A stretch of DNA of 34,223 nt from an uncultured Methylophilaceae bacterium (GCA_903870165.1 CAIQBW010000031.1:1-34223); one strand, 5' to 3'. Numbered from the stretch's first letter, positions 7,410 through 17,086 are shown. Numbers and translations: made by a program. Notes: generated from the letters alone by a model not told the origin.

Positions 7410-8514
7410 ATGGAATCAGAAGAGCTCAATCTCATAGGCAATCGCCTTGTCGATCTCGCCGAGCGCCAACATGCGCTTCGGGGGTATCTTTGACTTTGAA
7501 AACAAACAACAACGCCTAGAAGAAGTTAGTCAACTTCTAGAAGATCCAAATATTTGGAATGATAATGAGCGCTCACAAAAGCTAGGAAAAGAGCGACGTG
7601 AGTTAGAAGGTGTTGTTAAATCGCTTGTCGATATTGATGCGGGCATTCGTGACGCCTCAGAGCTGTTTGAGATGGCGAAAGATGAGAATGACGAAGGCAC
7701 GCTTTTAAGTATTGCAGCGGATAGTCTTGAACTTGAAAAGCAACTTGAGGGGATGGAGTTTCGCCGCATGTTTGCGAATCCCATGGACCCGAACAATTGC
7801 TTCATGGACTTCCAGTCGGGCAGTGGTGGCACGGAAGCGCAAGATTGGGCTTCAATGTTGCTTCGCATGTATTTACGTTATTGCGAGCGCAAAGGCTTTA
7901 AAGTTGAAGTGCTCGAAGAATCTGAAGGGGATATTGCAGGGATTAAAAGCGCATCACTTAAAATTTCTGGTGAATATGCTTATGGCTATTTGCGGAGCGA
8001 GTCAGGCGTTCACCGCTTAGTCCGTAAGTCACCATTTGATTCTGGTAATCGTCGTCATACGTCATTTGCGAGCGTGCAAGTATTCCCAGAGATTGATGAT
8101 TCGATTGAGGTGGATATCAACCCTGCGGATTTACGAATTGATACCTACCGTGCCAGCGGTGCGGGCGGTCAGCATATTAATAAGACGGACTCTGCCGTGC
8201 GTATTACGCATATTCCAACCAATACTGTAGTGCAGTGTCAAAACGACCGGTCGCAACATCGCAATAAAGCTGAAGCCATGAATATGCTTAAAGCACAGCT
8301 TTATCAGCTAGAGCTCAATAAGCGTAATGAAGAAAAACAAGCCTTAGAAGATGCCAAGACTGACATCGGCTGGGGCCACCAAATTCGCAGCTACGTGCTA
8401 GACCAATCACGCATTAAAGATTTACGCACGAATGTAGAAATCGGTAATACACAAGGTGTGCTTGATGGCGACCTTGACCCATTTATATCTGAAAGTTTAA
8501 AGCAGGGAGTTTGA
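7410..8514 (+). CDS. prfB: Peptide chain release factor 2, +1 programmed frameshift
   Basis: RF2 of 367 residues, made by a programmed +1 frameshift. The first frame encodes 27 residues (7410-7490) ending LRGYL, then an in-frame UGA at 7491-7493. Ribosomes shift on CTT before TGAC and continue at GAC 7492 to the stop at 8514. GGGGG (7480-7484) acts as the internal Shine-Dalgarno element. The RF2-specific SPF motif ([11 protein letters not shown]) and the catalytic GGQ ([15 protein letters not shown]) are present. RF2 releases peptides at UGA and UAA; the in-frame UGA lets RF2 limit its own synthesis. An alternative start at 7401 adds three residues. lysS follows after one base. Confidence 0.97.
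7480..7494 (+). promoter_or_regulatory. prfB programmed +1 frameshift site
   Basis: GGGGGTATCTTTGAC is essentially the conserved bacterial RF2 recoding site: an SD-like G run, then CUU slipping to UUU at a weak UGA-C stop. The protein reads cleanly across it (LRGYL then DFENKQQ). Confidence 0.95.
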
Positions 8515-8515
8515 A

Positions 8516-10021
8516 GTGAGTGAACATCTAAATCCGCCATTGCAAGACGAAAATCATGTCATCGCCGAGCGCCGTGAAAAGCTAAAGGCGATTCGTGCCG
8601 CTGGCGTTGCGTTCCCTAACGATTTTAAGCCTGAGCATTTCGCCGCTGATTTACATCAGCAATACGGCGAGCTTGAAAATGAAGCGTTAGAAGGTAAGGC
8701 TGTGACCGTAAAAGTTGCTGGCCGCATGATGCTAAAACGTGTGATGGGTAAAGCGAGTTTTGCGACGGTGCAAGATCGCTCTGGTCGTGTTCAGCTCTTT
8801 ATCTCTAAAGATAATATTGGCGAAGAAATTTACGAATCATTCAAACATTGGGACTTGGGCGATATTGTTGCTGCGGTTGGCGTGGTGTTCAAAACAAAAA
8901 CGGGTGAGCTATCTATTAAGGTGAGTGAGCTACGTTTGCTCACTAAATCTCTACGTCCTCTTCCTGAAAAATTCCATGGCCTCGCTGACCAAGAGATTAA
9001 GTATCGCCAGCGTTATGTAGACATGATTGTTTCAGAAGAAACACGTAATACTTTTAAAGCGCGTAGCAAGATCGTTTCTGCCATTCGTAACTTCATGGTG
9101 GAGAACGAGTTCTTGGAAGTGGAAACGCCGATGTTGCACCCAATTCCAGGCGGTGCTTCAGCAAAACCATTTGTGACGCATCACAATGCTTTGGACATGC
9201 AAATGACCTTGCGTATTGCGCCTGAGCTTTATCTGAAACGCTTGATTGTTGGCGGCTTTGAGCGCGTGTTTGAAGTGAACCGCAACTTCCGTAATGAAGG
9301 TGTAAGCGTTCGCCACAATCCTGAATTTACGATGATGGAATTTTACGCGACTTACACCGATTACAAATGGCTGATGGACTACACTGAAAACTGTATCCGT
9401 GCTGCGGCGATGTCGGCTTGTGGCACTGCGACCTTGCAATACCAAGGCCGTGAATTGGATTTTAGTAAACCTTTCCAACGCTTAACGATTGTGGGCGCGA
9501 TTAATAAATACGCACCGCAATATACGGCTGAACAATTGCTAGATGAAGCGTTTCTCCGCAAAGAGTTACTTAAATTTGGCGTGAAAGCCTTTGACCACGC
9601 TGGTTTAGGCGCATTGCAACTTGCTTTGTTTGAAGAAACGGCAGAAAGCCAGTTGTGGGAGCCTACTTATATTATCGATTATCCAATCGAGGTTTCACCG
9701 CTGGCGCGTGCTTCAGATGCGAATCCTGAAATCACAGAGCGCTTTGAGCTCTTTATTACAGGTCGTGAAATTGCTAATGGCTTCTCAGAACTTAACGATG
9801 CTGAAGATCAAGCGGCGCGCTTTCATGCTCAAGTGGCTGCCAAAGAAGCGGGAGATGATGAAGCGATGTATTACGATGCTGACTTTATCCGCGCGCTTGA
9901 GTATGGCATGCCGCCAACAGGTGGTTGCGGTATTGGTGTCGACCGTTTGGTGATGCTCCTCACGGACAGCCCAAGCATTCGTGACGTGATTCTATTCCCG
10001 CACATGCGCAAAGAGGTTTAA
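8516..10021 (+). CDS. lysS: Lysyl-tRNA synthetase, class II
   Basis: A 501-residue class II aminoacyl-tRNA synthetase that charges tRNA-Lys in the cytoplasm. An N-terminal OB-fold anticodon-binding domain (about 60-150) precedes the catalytic core. Motif 2 is [20 protein letters not shown] (about 262-281) and motif 3 is [12 protein letters not shown] (about 479-490). [12 protein letters not shown] is characteristic of LysS. It starts at GTG one base after the prfB stop, with AGGGAG nine bases upstream inside the prfB end. The prfB-lysS order is conserved in proteobacteria. Its TAA stop shares bases with the chrA stop on the other strand. Confidence 0.97.
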   Translation: MSEHLNPPLQDENHVIAERREKLKAIRAAGVAFPNDFKPEHFAADLHQQYGELENEALEGKAVTVKVAGRMMLKRVMGKASFATVQDRSGRVQLFISKDNIGEEIYESFKHWDLGDIVAAVGVVFKTKTGELSIKVSELRLLTKSLRPLPEKFHGLADQEIKYRQRYVDMIVSEETRNTFKARSKIVSAIRNFMVENEFLEVETPMLHPIPGGASAKPFVTHHNALDMQMTLRIAPELYLKRLIVGGFERVFEVNRNFRNEGVSVRHNPEFTMMEFYATYTDYKWLMDYTENCIRAAAMSACGTATLQYQGRELDFSKPFQRLTIVGAINKYAPQYTAEQLLDEAFLRKELLKFGVKAFDHAGLGALQLALFEETAESQLWEPTYIIDYPIEVSPLARASDANPEITERFELFITGREIANGFSELNDAEDQAARFHAQVAAKEAGDDEAMYYDADFIRALEYGMPPTGGCGIGVDRLVMLLTDSPSIRDVILFPHMRKEV

Positions 10022-11337
10022 GTGATATAACCTAAGCCAAGTCCAATTAAGCCACTGGCGATAACGACCACTAAAGTATTCGCTTTAAATTTAGTGAGTG
10101 CAATAAACGCTAAACTTGCAATAACTAACCCAGCAATATTAAGTTGCTGGGTTTTTTCTTGCCAAAAAGTATGAAGTGCAAAAAACACAGCCAAATTCAA
10201 AATCACCCCAACCACTGCCGCGGTAATCGCTGTTAAAGGTGCGGCGAGCTTAAGTTGGCTTCGAGTAGTTTCAATCAATGGGGCCCCTAAAAAGATCATC
10301 ATAAAACTTGGTAAGAAGGTAAAGAAGGTTGCAACGCTGGCCGTAGCTAAGCCTGAGACCCAGAGCGATGCATTAGGGAGTGCATGATTCACCCATCCAC
10401 TGACAAAGCTAATGAAGGTGATGACCATAATGAGCGGACCTGGTGTCGTTTCGCCCAGCGCCAAACCATCCATCATTTGTGTGGCGGATATCCAGTGGTA
10501 ATGCTCAACTGCGCCTTGAAAAACATAAGGTAAGACTGCGTAAGCCCCACCAAAGGTCAGTAAAGCTGCTTTGGTAAAGAACAAAGCGGTTTGGCTGAGT
10601 AAACCATCAACGCCAAAAGTTCTCGCTATTAGATAAAAAGCAAATCCACCAAAAGCAATTCCAAAAATTAGCGTTTTAAGTAAACGAGTGAGTTGATACT
10701 TTGCATGCTCAGGGATGGGGGTGTCGTCATCAATGATGGCAGGCAAGTGTGCACTATTTTGACTAGCCCTATACGTCGAGGCTTTGAAGGCTTGTGGCAG
10801 AAAATGGCTGGCAACCCAGCCAGACATTGCTGCCATCAAGACGATCAATGGGAATGGTAATTTGAAAAATAAAATGCCAACAAATGATAGTGCTGCAATA
10901 AGCAAAAGTAAGGGGTGTTTCAAGGCGCGCGAGCCAATTCGGTAAGCTGCAAATAACACAATCGAAACCACAGCTGGCTTGATGCCACTGAAGATGCTTT
11001 GTATCAGCGGTAAGTCACCGTACTGCATATACAAAACACCCAGGCCAACCAATATAAAGAATGACGGGAGAATGAATAGCAAGCCGGCTATTAAGCCACC
11101 TATTGTTTTGTGCATGAGCCAGCCGATATAAATCGCCAACTGTTGAGCTTCTGGGCCTGGTAAAAGCATACAAAAATTCAGTGCATGAAAAAAACGCGCC
11201 TCTGAAATCCAGCGCTTTTCCACCACAAGCTCTTGATGCATGATGGCAATCTGCCCAGCAGGTCCGCCAAAGCTAATAAAACCAAGTTTAAGCCAATAGA
11301 GAAAAGCTTGTTTTAATGTGATGTTGTTTTTTGTCAT
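10018..11337 (-). CDS. chrA: ChrA-family chromate ion transporter (two-domain)
   Basis: A 439-residue membrane protein of the long-chain CHR family, built from two homologous halves (about 1-180 and 220-435). The first half carries FGGPAGQIA near residue 23 and [15 protein letters not shown] near 58. The second repeats the pattern with [12 protein letters not shown] and [14 protein letters not shown]. About 10-12 hydrophobic segments are visible. Characterised members export chromate; for many homologues the natural anion is unknown. No ChrB regulator gene is present. No clear ribosome site precedes the ATG. It converges on lysS with overlapping stops and diverges from the porin gene. Confidence 0.9.
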   Translation of the reverse strand: MTKNNITLKQAFLYWLKLGFISFGGPAGQIAIMHQELVVEKRWISEARFFHALNFCMLLPGPEAQQLAIYIGWLMHKTIGGLIAGLLFILPSFFILVGLGVLYMQYGDLPLIQSIFSGIKPAVVSIVLFAAYRIGSRALKHPLLLLIAALSFVGILFFKLPFPLIVLMAAMSGWVASHFLPQAFKASTYRASQNSAHLPAIIDDDTPIPEHAKYQLTRLLKTLIFGIAFGGFAFYLIARTFGVDGLLSQTALFFTKAALLTFGGAYAVLPYVFQGAVEHYHWISATQMMDGLALGETTPGPLIMVITFISFVSGWVNHALPNASLWVSGLATASVATFFTFLPSFMMIFLGAPLIETTRSQLKLAAPLTAITAAVVGVILNLAVFFALHTFWQEKTQQLNIAGLVIASLAFIALTKFKANTLVVVIASGLIGLGLGYIT

Positions 11338-11415
11338 ACAGATGTAAAAAAATCACTATAAATTATTTGATGGATGCAATACCTAGAATCATAAAGCATA
11401 AGCCTTCCAGAACTG

Positions 11416-11435
11416 TTGTTGTATTTTTACAACAA
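11416..11435. repeat. Inverted repeat in the chrA-porin intergenic region
   Basis: TTGTTGTA and TACAACAA (11416-11423, 11428-11435) form a perfect 8-bp inverted repeat around a T4 spacer. It lacks a T tract, so it looks more like an operator or mRNA hairpin than a terminator. It sits about 80 bp upstream of chrA and 20 bp before the PHO-box-like site of the porin. Confidence 0.4.
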
Positions 11436-11454
11436 AATTCAACTAAATCGTTTC

Positions 11455-11472
11455 TTGTCATCTAATTGTAAT
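11455..11472 (+). promoter_or_regulatory. Candidate PHO box before the porin gene
   Basis: TTGTCAT-CTAA-TTGTAAT: both halves are close to consensus and correctly spaced, in the orientation of the porin. CAAAAT lies about 10 bp downstream where a -10 would be. It is as good by eye as the pstS site. Confidence 0.62.
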
Positions 11473-11565
11473 AATTGGTCTTCAAAATCGCACCCGTGCT
11501 AGATAGTTTAGTAAAAGATTTTTTGTGGTTTTATGTTTTATTTTGATTTTTAACTGGGAGTGTTT

Positions 11566-12969
11566 ATGAAATCTATCAAAATGCGTGGCATCTGTGCTGC
11601 GGTAACTGGTGCTTTGTTGTTCGGCTTCGGCGCGAACGCAATGGCTGACTCATCTGTTGATATTGTTAATGCGTTGATTGCTAAAGGCGTGTTGACTGAA
11701 GAAGAAGGTGCTTTGATTACTAAAGGCGCTAAAGAAGAAAAAGCTGCAAACGCTGCCGCAATTAAAAAAGCTGGCAAGTTGTCAGTTTCTGATGCTATCG
11801 ACAACGCGCAAGTTTATGGTGATGTTCGTGTTCGTCACGAAACACGTTGGGCATCAGATGCATCAACAGCAAACGCTAAAGGTGATTACACAAGAAATCG
11901 TGAGCGTTACAAAATCACTTTAGGTGTTAAAACCGAATCAGATTCAGGTAATTGGTATTCAGATTTAGCGTTTGCAATGGGTAAAGCAGGTAGATCAGAC
12001 AATGCAACATTTGGTGGTGATGGTAACTCTCTTCAAGGCGCATCTGGAACTGTTGATTCTGGCAAAGAAGGTTTGTTTGTAAAGCGAGCAATGGTTGGTT
12101 TTAAAGCTACTGATTGGCTAACTTTGGAAGCTGGTCGTATTGCTAATCCGCTATATACAACTGAAATGGTTTGGGATAAAGACTTAACGCTTGATGGTGC
12201 AACTGCAAAAGTAAATTATAAAATGGGTGACACCAAATTATTCTTTACAGGCGTTGCAGCTCAATATAGAGGTGATGACAAACAATATACCTTAGGCAAT
12301 GGCGTTAACAACGTAAGCTCTAATAACGTGTTTATGGGGCAAGCTGGTTTTGAAACGCCAATTACTGAACAGTTAAAAGGCAAAGCGGCTGTAACATTCT
12401 ATAAATATGGTAGTAATAAAGCGGCTGGCATTTTCGCACCAGGTGCCGCAACCGCTACATTAGGTGGTCAGGTAACTGGTACTAACAATCTTGACGTTAT
12501 TGAAGTTCCAGCAGAATTAAACTACAAGTTATCTGATACAAAGAGCTTCAAGCTTTATGGTGATTGGGTTGTTAACACTGATGCTGACGCTCGTGCACGT
12601 GCAGCTGGTGATACATCAAGCGCCAAAAATGATGATACTGCCTGGATGTTGGGCTTGTCATATGCTAGTCAAGCAGGCAAAAAACCAGCTGCTGGTGATT
12701 ACAATGCGAGAGTTTGGTACCAAGAGACTGGTTTGTATGCACTTGACCCAAATGCAGTTGACTCTGACTTCTTTGATTCTAAAATCAACGTAAAAGGCGC
12801 AGTGTTCAAAGCAGAATACCTAGTTAAGGACAATGTATTCGCAAACTTCGCTTATGGTCATGGCTCACGTTATAATTCTGCTGCTCAAACTGCTGGTGTA
12901 GCTGGTGATACAGGGTACAACTTGAAGAACATGGACTTGCTTCAACTTGATTTGACATACAAGTTCTAA
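11566..12969 (+). CDS. Outer-membrane porin (Porin_5-like)
   Basis: A 467-residue outer-membrane beta-barrel protein. Residues 1-27 are a signal peptide (cleavage near ANAMA|DSS). An N-terminal periplasmic segment, ALIAKGVLTEEEGALITKG, is typical of the 'putative porin' (Porin_5) group; a long run of alternating strands follows and the protein ends in YKF with the C-terminal Phe used by the barrel-assembly machinery. GGGAG five bases before the ATG at 11566 supports this start over a GTG six bases earlier. The PHO-box-like site suggests induction under phosphate limitation, so a role in anion or phosphate passage is a reasonable guess. Similarity to OprP/OprO is not evident. Confidence 0.8.
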   Translation: MKSIKMRGICAAVTGALLFGFGANAMADSSVDIVNALIAKGVLTEEEGALITKGAKEEKAANAAAIKKAGKLSVSDAIDNAQVYGDVRVRHETRWASDASTANAKGDYTRNRERYKITLGVKTESDSGNWYSDLAFAMGKAGRSDNATFGGDGNSLQGASGTVDSGKEGLFVKRAMVGFKATDWLTLEAGRIANPLYTTEMVWDKDLTLDGATAKVNYKMGDTKLFFTGVAAQYRGDDKQYTLGNGVNNVSSNNVFMGQAGFETPITEQLKGKAAVTFYKYGSNKAAGIFAPGAATATLGGQVTGTNNLDVIEVPAELNYKLSDTKSFKLYGDWVVNTDADARARAAGDTSSAKNDDTAWMLGLSYASQAGKKPAAGDYNARVWYQETGLYALDPNAVDSDFFDSKINVKGAVFKAEYLVKDNVFANFAYGHGSRYNSAAQTAGVAGDTGYNLKNMDLLQLDLTYKF

Positions 12970-13000
12970 TCTCCTAATTCCAAGCAATGCTTCGAATGTA

Positions 13001-13026
13001 AAAAACCCGCTTCGGCGGGTTTTTTA
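13001..13026 (+). terminator. Terminator after the porin gene
   Basis: AAAAACCCGC and GCGGGTTTTT form a 10-bp stem with a TTCG tetraloop, followed by T residues. It is a strong intrinsic terminator, so the downstream gene needs its own promoter. Confidence 0.93.
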
Positions 13027-13030
13027 TTGC

Positions 13031-13048
13031 TTGTCAAAATTCTGTTTT
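13031..13048 (+). promoter_or_regulatory. Weak PHO-box-like site before the PhoX-like gene
   Basis: TTGTCAA-AATT-CTGTTTT has 7-4-7 geometry. The first half is good and the second degenerate. It lies directly after the porin terminator and 53 bp before the start codon. Confidence 0.33.
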
Positions 13049-13100
13049 ATTTCTTATTTATGATAAGAGCATAGTATTCATAATTAATCAGGACACTCGT

Positions 13101-14516
13101 ATGAAAAAGCACTTTTCTATCCTATTCTCAATGCTTTTGGCTTTTTGTTTCAATTCATTTACTGCCCATGCAGAGGCAATTAACTCTCAGGCATGGCTGA
13201 TGCCGATAGCTAAAGATTGGAAGTTGACTCCATTGCTAAATGTTGGCGATTTTGTGGGTGAAAAAAACTACCGTATGGTGGGCATTCCCGATGGGTTAGG
13301 TGCGCTAGAAAATGGCGATGGCACTTTGTCGATTTACATGAATCATGAAATTGGTAAAGACCAAGGTAAAAATCGTAAGCATTTTGGGCGCGGCGCATTT
13401 GTGTCACATTGGACACTAGATATCGCCAGCTTGAAAATTCTCGATGGTGAGGACTTAATTAAACAGGTAAAGCTATGGTTAGCCGATGATAAAAAACACG
13501 TGAATTCGCTAGCCTATAGTTTTAATCGATTATGCTCTGCCGATTTGCCGCCTTTAAGTGCTTTATATGATGCACCTTCAGGTAAAGGTTTTAACGGTCG
13601 TTTATTTATGAATGGTGAAGAAGACCGCGATGGTGGTCGTGCTTTTGCCCATGTGGTGACAGGTGAGCAAAAAGGTACTAGTTACGAGCTCCCTTACCTC
13701 GGTAAATTTGCTTGGGAAAATGCGGTTGCGAACTCTGGTACAGGCGTTAAGACTGTAGTCATGGGTATGGATGATAGCCCTGGCGGTCAAGTATATATGT
13801 ATTTGGGTGAAAAACGCAGCGCTGGCAATCCCGTGGAGCAAGCGGGCTTGATGGGGGGTAATTTGTATGCAGTAAAAGTAGATGGTAAGCGTTTTAGCTT
13901 TGCTAGCTTTGGTGATGTTTCTGCAATGAGTGGCGATGATCTAGAAAAAGCTGGGCAGAAATTGGGCGTCGCCAATTTTATGCGTCCTGAAGATGGTGCT
14001 TGGGATGTGAATAACCCTCATATTTTTTATTTTGCAACCACAGATAAGATTGACGGCACGAGCCAGTTATTCCAACTCACGTTTGATGATATTGCTCAGC
14101 CAGAAAAGGGGGGTGTGATCAAGGCTGTGCTTAACGCACATGATATTGGTGCCCAGATGTTTGACAACATTACCGTGGCAGGTGATGGCAGGGTCTTAGT
14201 GGAAGAGGACCCGGGTGATAATCCACACATGGCTTCTATTTGGCAGTTTGATCCTAAAACAGGTAAGGCTGAAAAACTGTTACTTGTTGCGCCCGAAGCA
14301 TTCTTGGATAAAAACAGCCCTGAATTTTTAACCCAGGATGAAGAGAACTCAGGAATTATAGAAATTACAGACTTGGTTCGGAAAGCGCCCTGGTTTGAAG
14401 CTAGTAGGCGTTATTTCTTAGGCTCTCTCCAAGTGCACGCCAAGTCGAGTGATCCAGAACTAGTTGAAGGCGGCCAGTTATATCTTATTTCAGGCCCCGA
14501 TGCTTTATCAAGGTAG
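13101..14516 (+). CDS. PhoX-like secreted phosphatase (DUF839-type), putative
   Basis: A 471-residue secreted protein. The signal peptide ends near AHA|EAIN, is of Sec type, and lacks a twin-arginine motif, unlike classical PhoX which uses Tat. Family-like features are VGIPDGLGALENGDGTLSIYMNHE (from about residue 72), AWENAV, MDDSPGGQVYMYLG, RPEDGAWD (about 295-302) and VEEDPG, spread as in PhoX/DUF839 beta-propeller phosphatases where acidic residues bind calcium and iron. If active it would release phosphate from organic esters in the periplasm. AGGA is eight bases before the ATG. It lies between two porin genes and behind a weak PHO-box-like site. The family call is from motif resemblance; another DUF839-like or phytase-like propeller is possible. 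Confidence 0.58.
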   Translation: MKKHFSILFSMLLAFCFNSFTAHAEAINSQAWLMPIAKDWKLTPLLNVGDFVGEKNYRMVGIPDGLGALENGDGTLSIYMNHEIGKDQGKNRKHFGRGAFVSHWTLDIASLKILDGEDLIKQVKLWLADDKKHVNSLAYSFNRLCSADLPPLSALYDAPSGKGFNGRLFMNGEEDRDGGRAFAHVVTGEQKGTSYELPYLGKFAWENAVANSGTGVKTVVMGMDDSPGGQVYMYLGEKRSAGNPVEQAGLMGGNLYAVKVDGKRFSFASFGDVSAMSGDDLEKAGQKLGVANFMRPEDGAWDVNNPHIFYFATTDKIDGTSQLFQLTFDDIAQPEKGGVIKAVLNAHDIGAQMFDNITVAGDGRVLVEEDPGDNPHMASIWQFDPKTGKAEKLLLVAPEAFLDKNSPEFLTQDEENSGIIEITDLVRKAPWFEASRRYFLGSLQVHAKSSDPELVEGGQLYLISGPDALSR

Positions 14517-14597
14517 ACAAGGCGAGCATTTAATCTGGTCATATAGATGAAATAAATACACAGTATTATTCAATAAAAATTTAATTAAGATATCTGT

Positions 14598-15938
14598 ATG
14601 ACCTTAAAAATTACGCAGGCCATTTTATTGATCTTTGGCCTATCTCAATCCTTTGTTTCATATGCTGAAGATTTGTCTGAATATGAAGACTCAACCTTTC
14701 GTTTTCAGACAACGTATGTTTGGCAAAGAAAAGCTGCTTTTGATGCGCCATACGCGGATGGTAAAAATAGCTTAGGCTCTGGCCTAGCTAGAAGTTACAC
14801 CGCAACTGAAACAGGGTATTGGGGTTTCAGGCCATGGCAGGGTGGAGAGCTTTATTTCAATCCTGAAATTACGCAAGGTGTGCCATTCTCTGGGTTGGCA
14901 GGCGCGGGCGCATTTACTAACGGCGAGTTAACGCGCACCGCTGGAACCGAACCACATCTTTATCGGCAGCGACTATTTCTTCGCCAGACCTGGGGTTTGG
15001 GGGGTGGTGAGCAAAAAGTTGATGCCGACCTGAATCAAATGGCAGGCCTTGTTGATAAAAATCGTGTGGTGTTAACGGTCGGTAATTTTTCAACACTGGA
15101 TGTCTTTGATGATAACGCCTATGCCAAAGATCCTCGCACACAATTCATGAATGCTGGTTTTATGGCGCCGCTAGCGTATGACTACGCCGCCGATGCTAGA
15201 GGGTTCGGGTACGGTTTTGCGCTCGAATGGTACCAAGATGATTGGGCTTATCGTATTGGCCGCATGACAGGACCACAAACCCCGAATATGCTTCCCACCG
15301 ATTACCGAATCTTCAAACATTATGGGGATCAGGTTGAGGTTGAACATAGTCATACATTGTTTGACCAGCCAGGAAAAGTTCGAGTGCTCGCTTGGCGAGA
15401 TAGGGCCAATATTGCAAGTTTTAGCGATGCACTTGCATACCTTCAAGCTAATCCGGGTGCAGACAAACAGGCAATTTTTGACGTGAGAACTGGTGATAAA
15501 TTCAAGTATGGTCTAGGCATTAATCTTGAACAAGCTATCAGTGATGACCTGGGATTCTTTCTTCGTGCGATGAAAGCAGATGGTAAGACTGAAACGCTTG
15601 CCTTTACTGAAACGGACGCATCATTAGGCACGGGGATTGCATGGAAGGGAAATGCCTGGGGTCGGGCTAAAGATACGATAGGATTAGGTTATATTCTAAA
15701 TACGATATCCAAAGATCGCAGGGACTATCTGGAAGCAGGTGGCATTTCTTTCTTCCTTGGGGATGGACATCCAAACTTCAAATATAGACCAGAGCAAGTG
15801 TTTGAAACATACTACAGCATGAATCTATGGAAAGACTTGTATGCGACGTTTGACTATCAGCACATGATGAACCCAGGTTACAACGCTGACCGTGGACCAG
15901 TTGATTTTGCCGCAATTCGTTTGCACGTGGAGTTTTAA
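14598..15938 (+). CDS. Carbohydrate-selective porin, OprB-like
   Basis: A 446-residue outer-membrane barrel with a signal peptide ending near SYA|EDL. The block LTVGNFSTLDVFDDNAYAKDP, then RTQFMNAGFMAPLAYDYAADARGF, is characteristic of the OprB/alginate-type carbohydrate porin family. So is the late segment GDGHPNFKYRPEQVFETYYSMN. It ends RLHVEF with a terminal Phe. OprB proteins pass sugars or other solutes through the outer membrane; substrate here is unknown. It follows the PhoX-like gene after 81 bp without a visible terminator, so the two may be co-transcribed. The ribosome site is weak. Confidence 0.85.
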   Translation: MTLKITQAILLIFGLSQSFVSYAEDLSEYEDSTFRFQTTYVWQRKAAFDAPYADGKNSLGSGLARSYTATETGYWGFRPWQGGELYFNPEITQGVPFSGLAGAGAFTNGELTRTAGTEPHLYRQRLFLRQTWGLGGGEQKVDADLNQMAGLVDKNRVVLTVGNFSTLDVFDDNAYAKDPRTQFMNAGFMAPLAYDYAADARGFGYGFALEWYQDDWAYRIGRMTGPQTPNMLPTDYRIFKHYGDQVEVEHSHTLFDQPGKVRVLAWRDRANIASFSDALAYLQANPGADKQAIFDVRTGDKFKYGLGINLEQAISDDLGFFLRAMKADGKTETLAFTETDASLGTGIAWKGNAWGRAKDTIGLGYILNTISKDRRDYLEAGGISFFLGDGHPNFKYRPEQVFETYYSMNLWKDLYATFDYQHMMNPGYNADRGPVDFAAIRLHVEF

Positions 15939-15942
15939 ATTC

Positions 15943-16254
15943 TCACGATTTATTGGATAGCTTTGCTTTGATGTAAGTTTTAGTTAAGTTATCTAACTGT
16001 AGGAACTCAAATACTGCACTGTCTTGTACTACGGCAATGCCGACCGCTTTGGCTTCTTCAAAAGAAGCATACTTCTTGTCCATCACGATGCCGCTGATGT
16101 AGTAATGCACTTTTTTCTTACCTAGCCATCCCATGCCAGTGACTTCGCAATAGTGTTTGCCAAAGCTAAAGGTAATGGAGAAATGGAGATAATCTTGATG
16201 ATGCTTGATGACGTTGAAGTCAAAAAAACCTATGGTTTCTGGCACAAATTTCAC
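15943..16254 (-). CDS. Hypothetical protein (103 aa)
   Basis: I do not recognise this 103-residue protein. It is basic, with no signal peptide or membrane segment, and reads as a compact alpha/beta domain: an aromatic-rich N-terminal half (residues 8-53) and a segment beginning KYASFEEAKAVGIAVVQD that looks like a helix. The start used is a GTG at 16254 with no good ribosome site, so it is uncertain. It converges on the OprB-like gene with a gap of four bases. A weak PHO-box-like set of repeats lies about 90 bp upstream. Confidence 0.5.
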   Translation of the reverse strand: MKFVPETIGFFDFNVIKHHQDYLHFSITFSFGKHYCEVTGMGWLGKKKVHYYISGIVMDKKYASFEEAKAVGIAVVQDSAVFEFLQLDNLTKTYIKAKLSNKS

Positions 16255-16341
16255 TTTTTAATAAACGATTGGTTTTTGATGTACTAAGCCTTATTTGGCT
16301 TTTGGTCGCATTTGAGTTGTGTGTATCTTACGCAAGTGTAG

Positions 16342-16370
16342 TGAACATTTTTGTGAAGACTGCATGAAAT
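16342..16370 (-). promoter_or_regulatory. Degenerate PHO-box-like repeats before the 103-aa gene
   Basis: On the minus strand ATTTCAT-GCAG-TCTTCAC (16370 to 16353) is followed after AAAA by ATGTTCA. Phasing is 11 bp, but no half is perfect and the region is AT-rich. A chance match is quite possible. Confidence 0.25.
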
Positions 16371-16376
16371 TTATGT

Positions 16377-16405
16377 TAAAAAAAGAGCGCCTCAAAGGAC
16401 GCTCT
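16377..16405 (-). terminator. Terminator after the 70-aa gene
   Basis: On the minus strand AGAGCG...CGCTCT forms a stem with an inner CC/GG pair and one bulge, followed by seven or more U. It ends the leftward transcript of the small gene at 16433-16645. Confidence 0.82.
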
Positions 16406-16432
16406 AAAGGGAGTTATCGTTAAAAAGAAGGA

Positions 16433-16645
16433 CTAAAAAACAAGGTATACAGGGACAATGTCTTTGGGTTGCTTTTCTTGTTTCTTGGTTTTAAGGTGTT
16501 GGGTGATAAGGCTTAAAGCCGCTACTGTTCTAGAGATTTCGTCTTTAGAAACTTTGTGAATGCTTTTGACCACTTTTTGGTGCATGCGCGGACTGTTGAT
16601 CTCGCCAGTTTTTCTTTGCTTAATTAAATTCATTACTTCAATCAT
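16433..16645 (-). CDS. Hypothetical small basic protein (70 aa)
   Basis: An unrecognised 70-residue, lysine-rich protein with no membrane segment. It is probably largely helical (KVSKDEISRTVAALSLITQHL). It has its own intrinsic terminator just downstream, which supports a real transcript. Start may be the ATG at 16645 or the one at 16633; neither has a strong ribosome site. It is one of four small unknown leftward genes in a row. Confidence 0.5.
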   Translation of the reverse strand: MIEVMNLIKQRKTGEINSPRMHQKVVKSIHKVSKDEISRTVAALSLITQHLKTKKQEKQPKDIVPVYLVF

Positions 16646-16756
16646 TTTCTTGCATCTTTTAAATTACTTAACTTGAGATAAATGATAATTTTTTATTGTT
16701 TCAGTTATGTGTCGAAATGAAGATAAATAGATGACGATTGATCTCGTGGATTTATT

Positions 16757-17017
16757 CTAAGTAACAAATTTTCTGGACCCATCCAATAAGTTGATTGCCA
16801 TAATTTTATTAAAAGAGGTGGCAACCATTAAGTGATCATTTTTGATAATGGCGTGTGTCAAATAAGGAATGTGGTAAGTTTTCCTTCGTTTCAATTGGCT
16901 ATCAGAGACTGTGACCGTGAATCCAGATAGGTCTAAGCTAGCAATTGACCAACGACTGTTTGGGTTATCACTCATCAATGTTTTTATTGGTAATGTAAAT
17001 ACACCATATAAAAACAT
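16757..17017 (-). CDS. Hypothetical protein (86 aa or shorter)
   Basis: An unrecognised protein. The segments DLSGFTVTVSD, KTYHIPYLTHAII and HLMVATSFNKIMAINLLDGSRKF alternate like beta strands. The tail resembles a single beta-propeller blade, but there is no room for a propeller. Starts at 17017 (86 residues) or 16975 (72 residues) are both possible and neither has a clear ribosome site. Coding status is moderate. Confidence 0.4.
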   Translation of the reverse strand: MFLYGVFTLPIKTLMSDNPNSRWSIASLDLSGFTVTVSDSQLKRRKTYHIPYLTHAIIKNDHLMVATSFNKIMAINLLDGSRKFVT

Positions 17018-17086
17018 TATTGTTACATTGTGGTGAATCAGAAAGAAATAAATCGAGGGAGCGTTGTTCTTTATTGATGCTGATGA

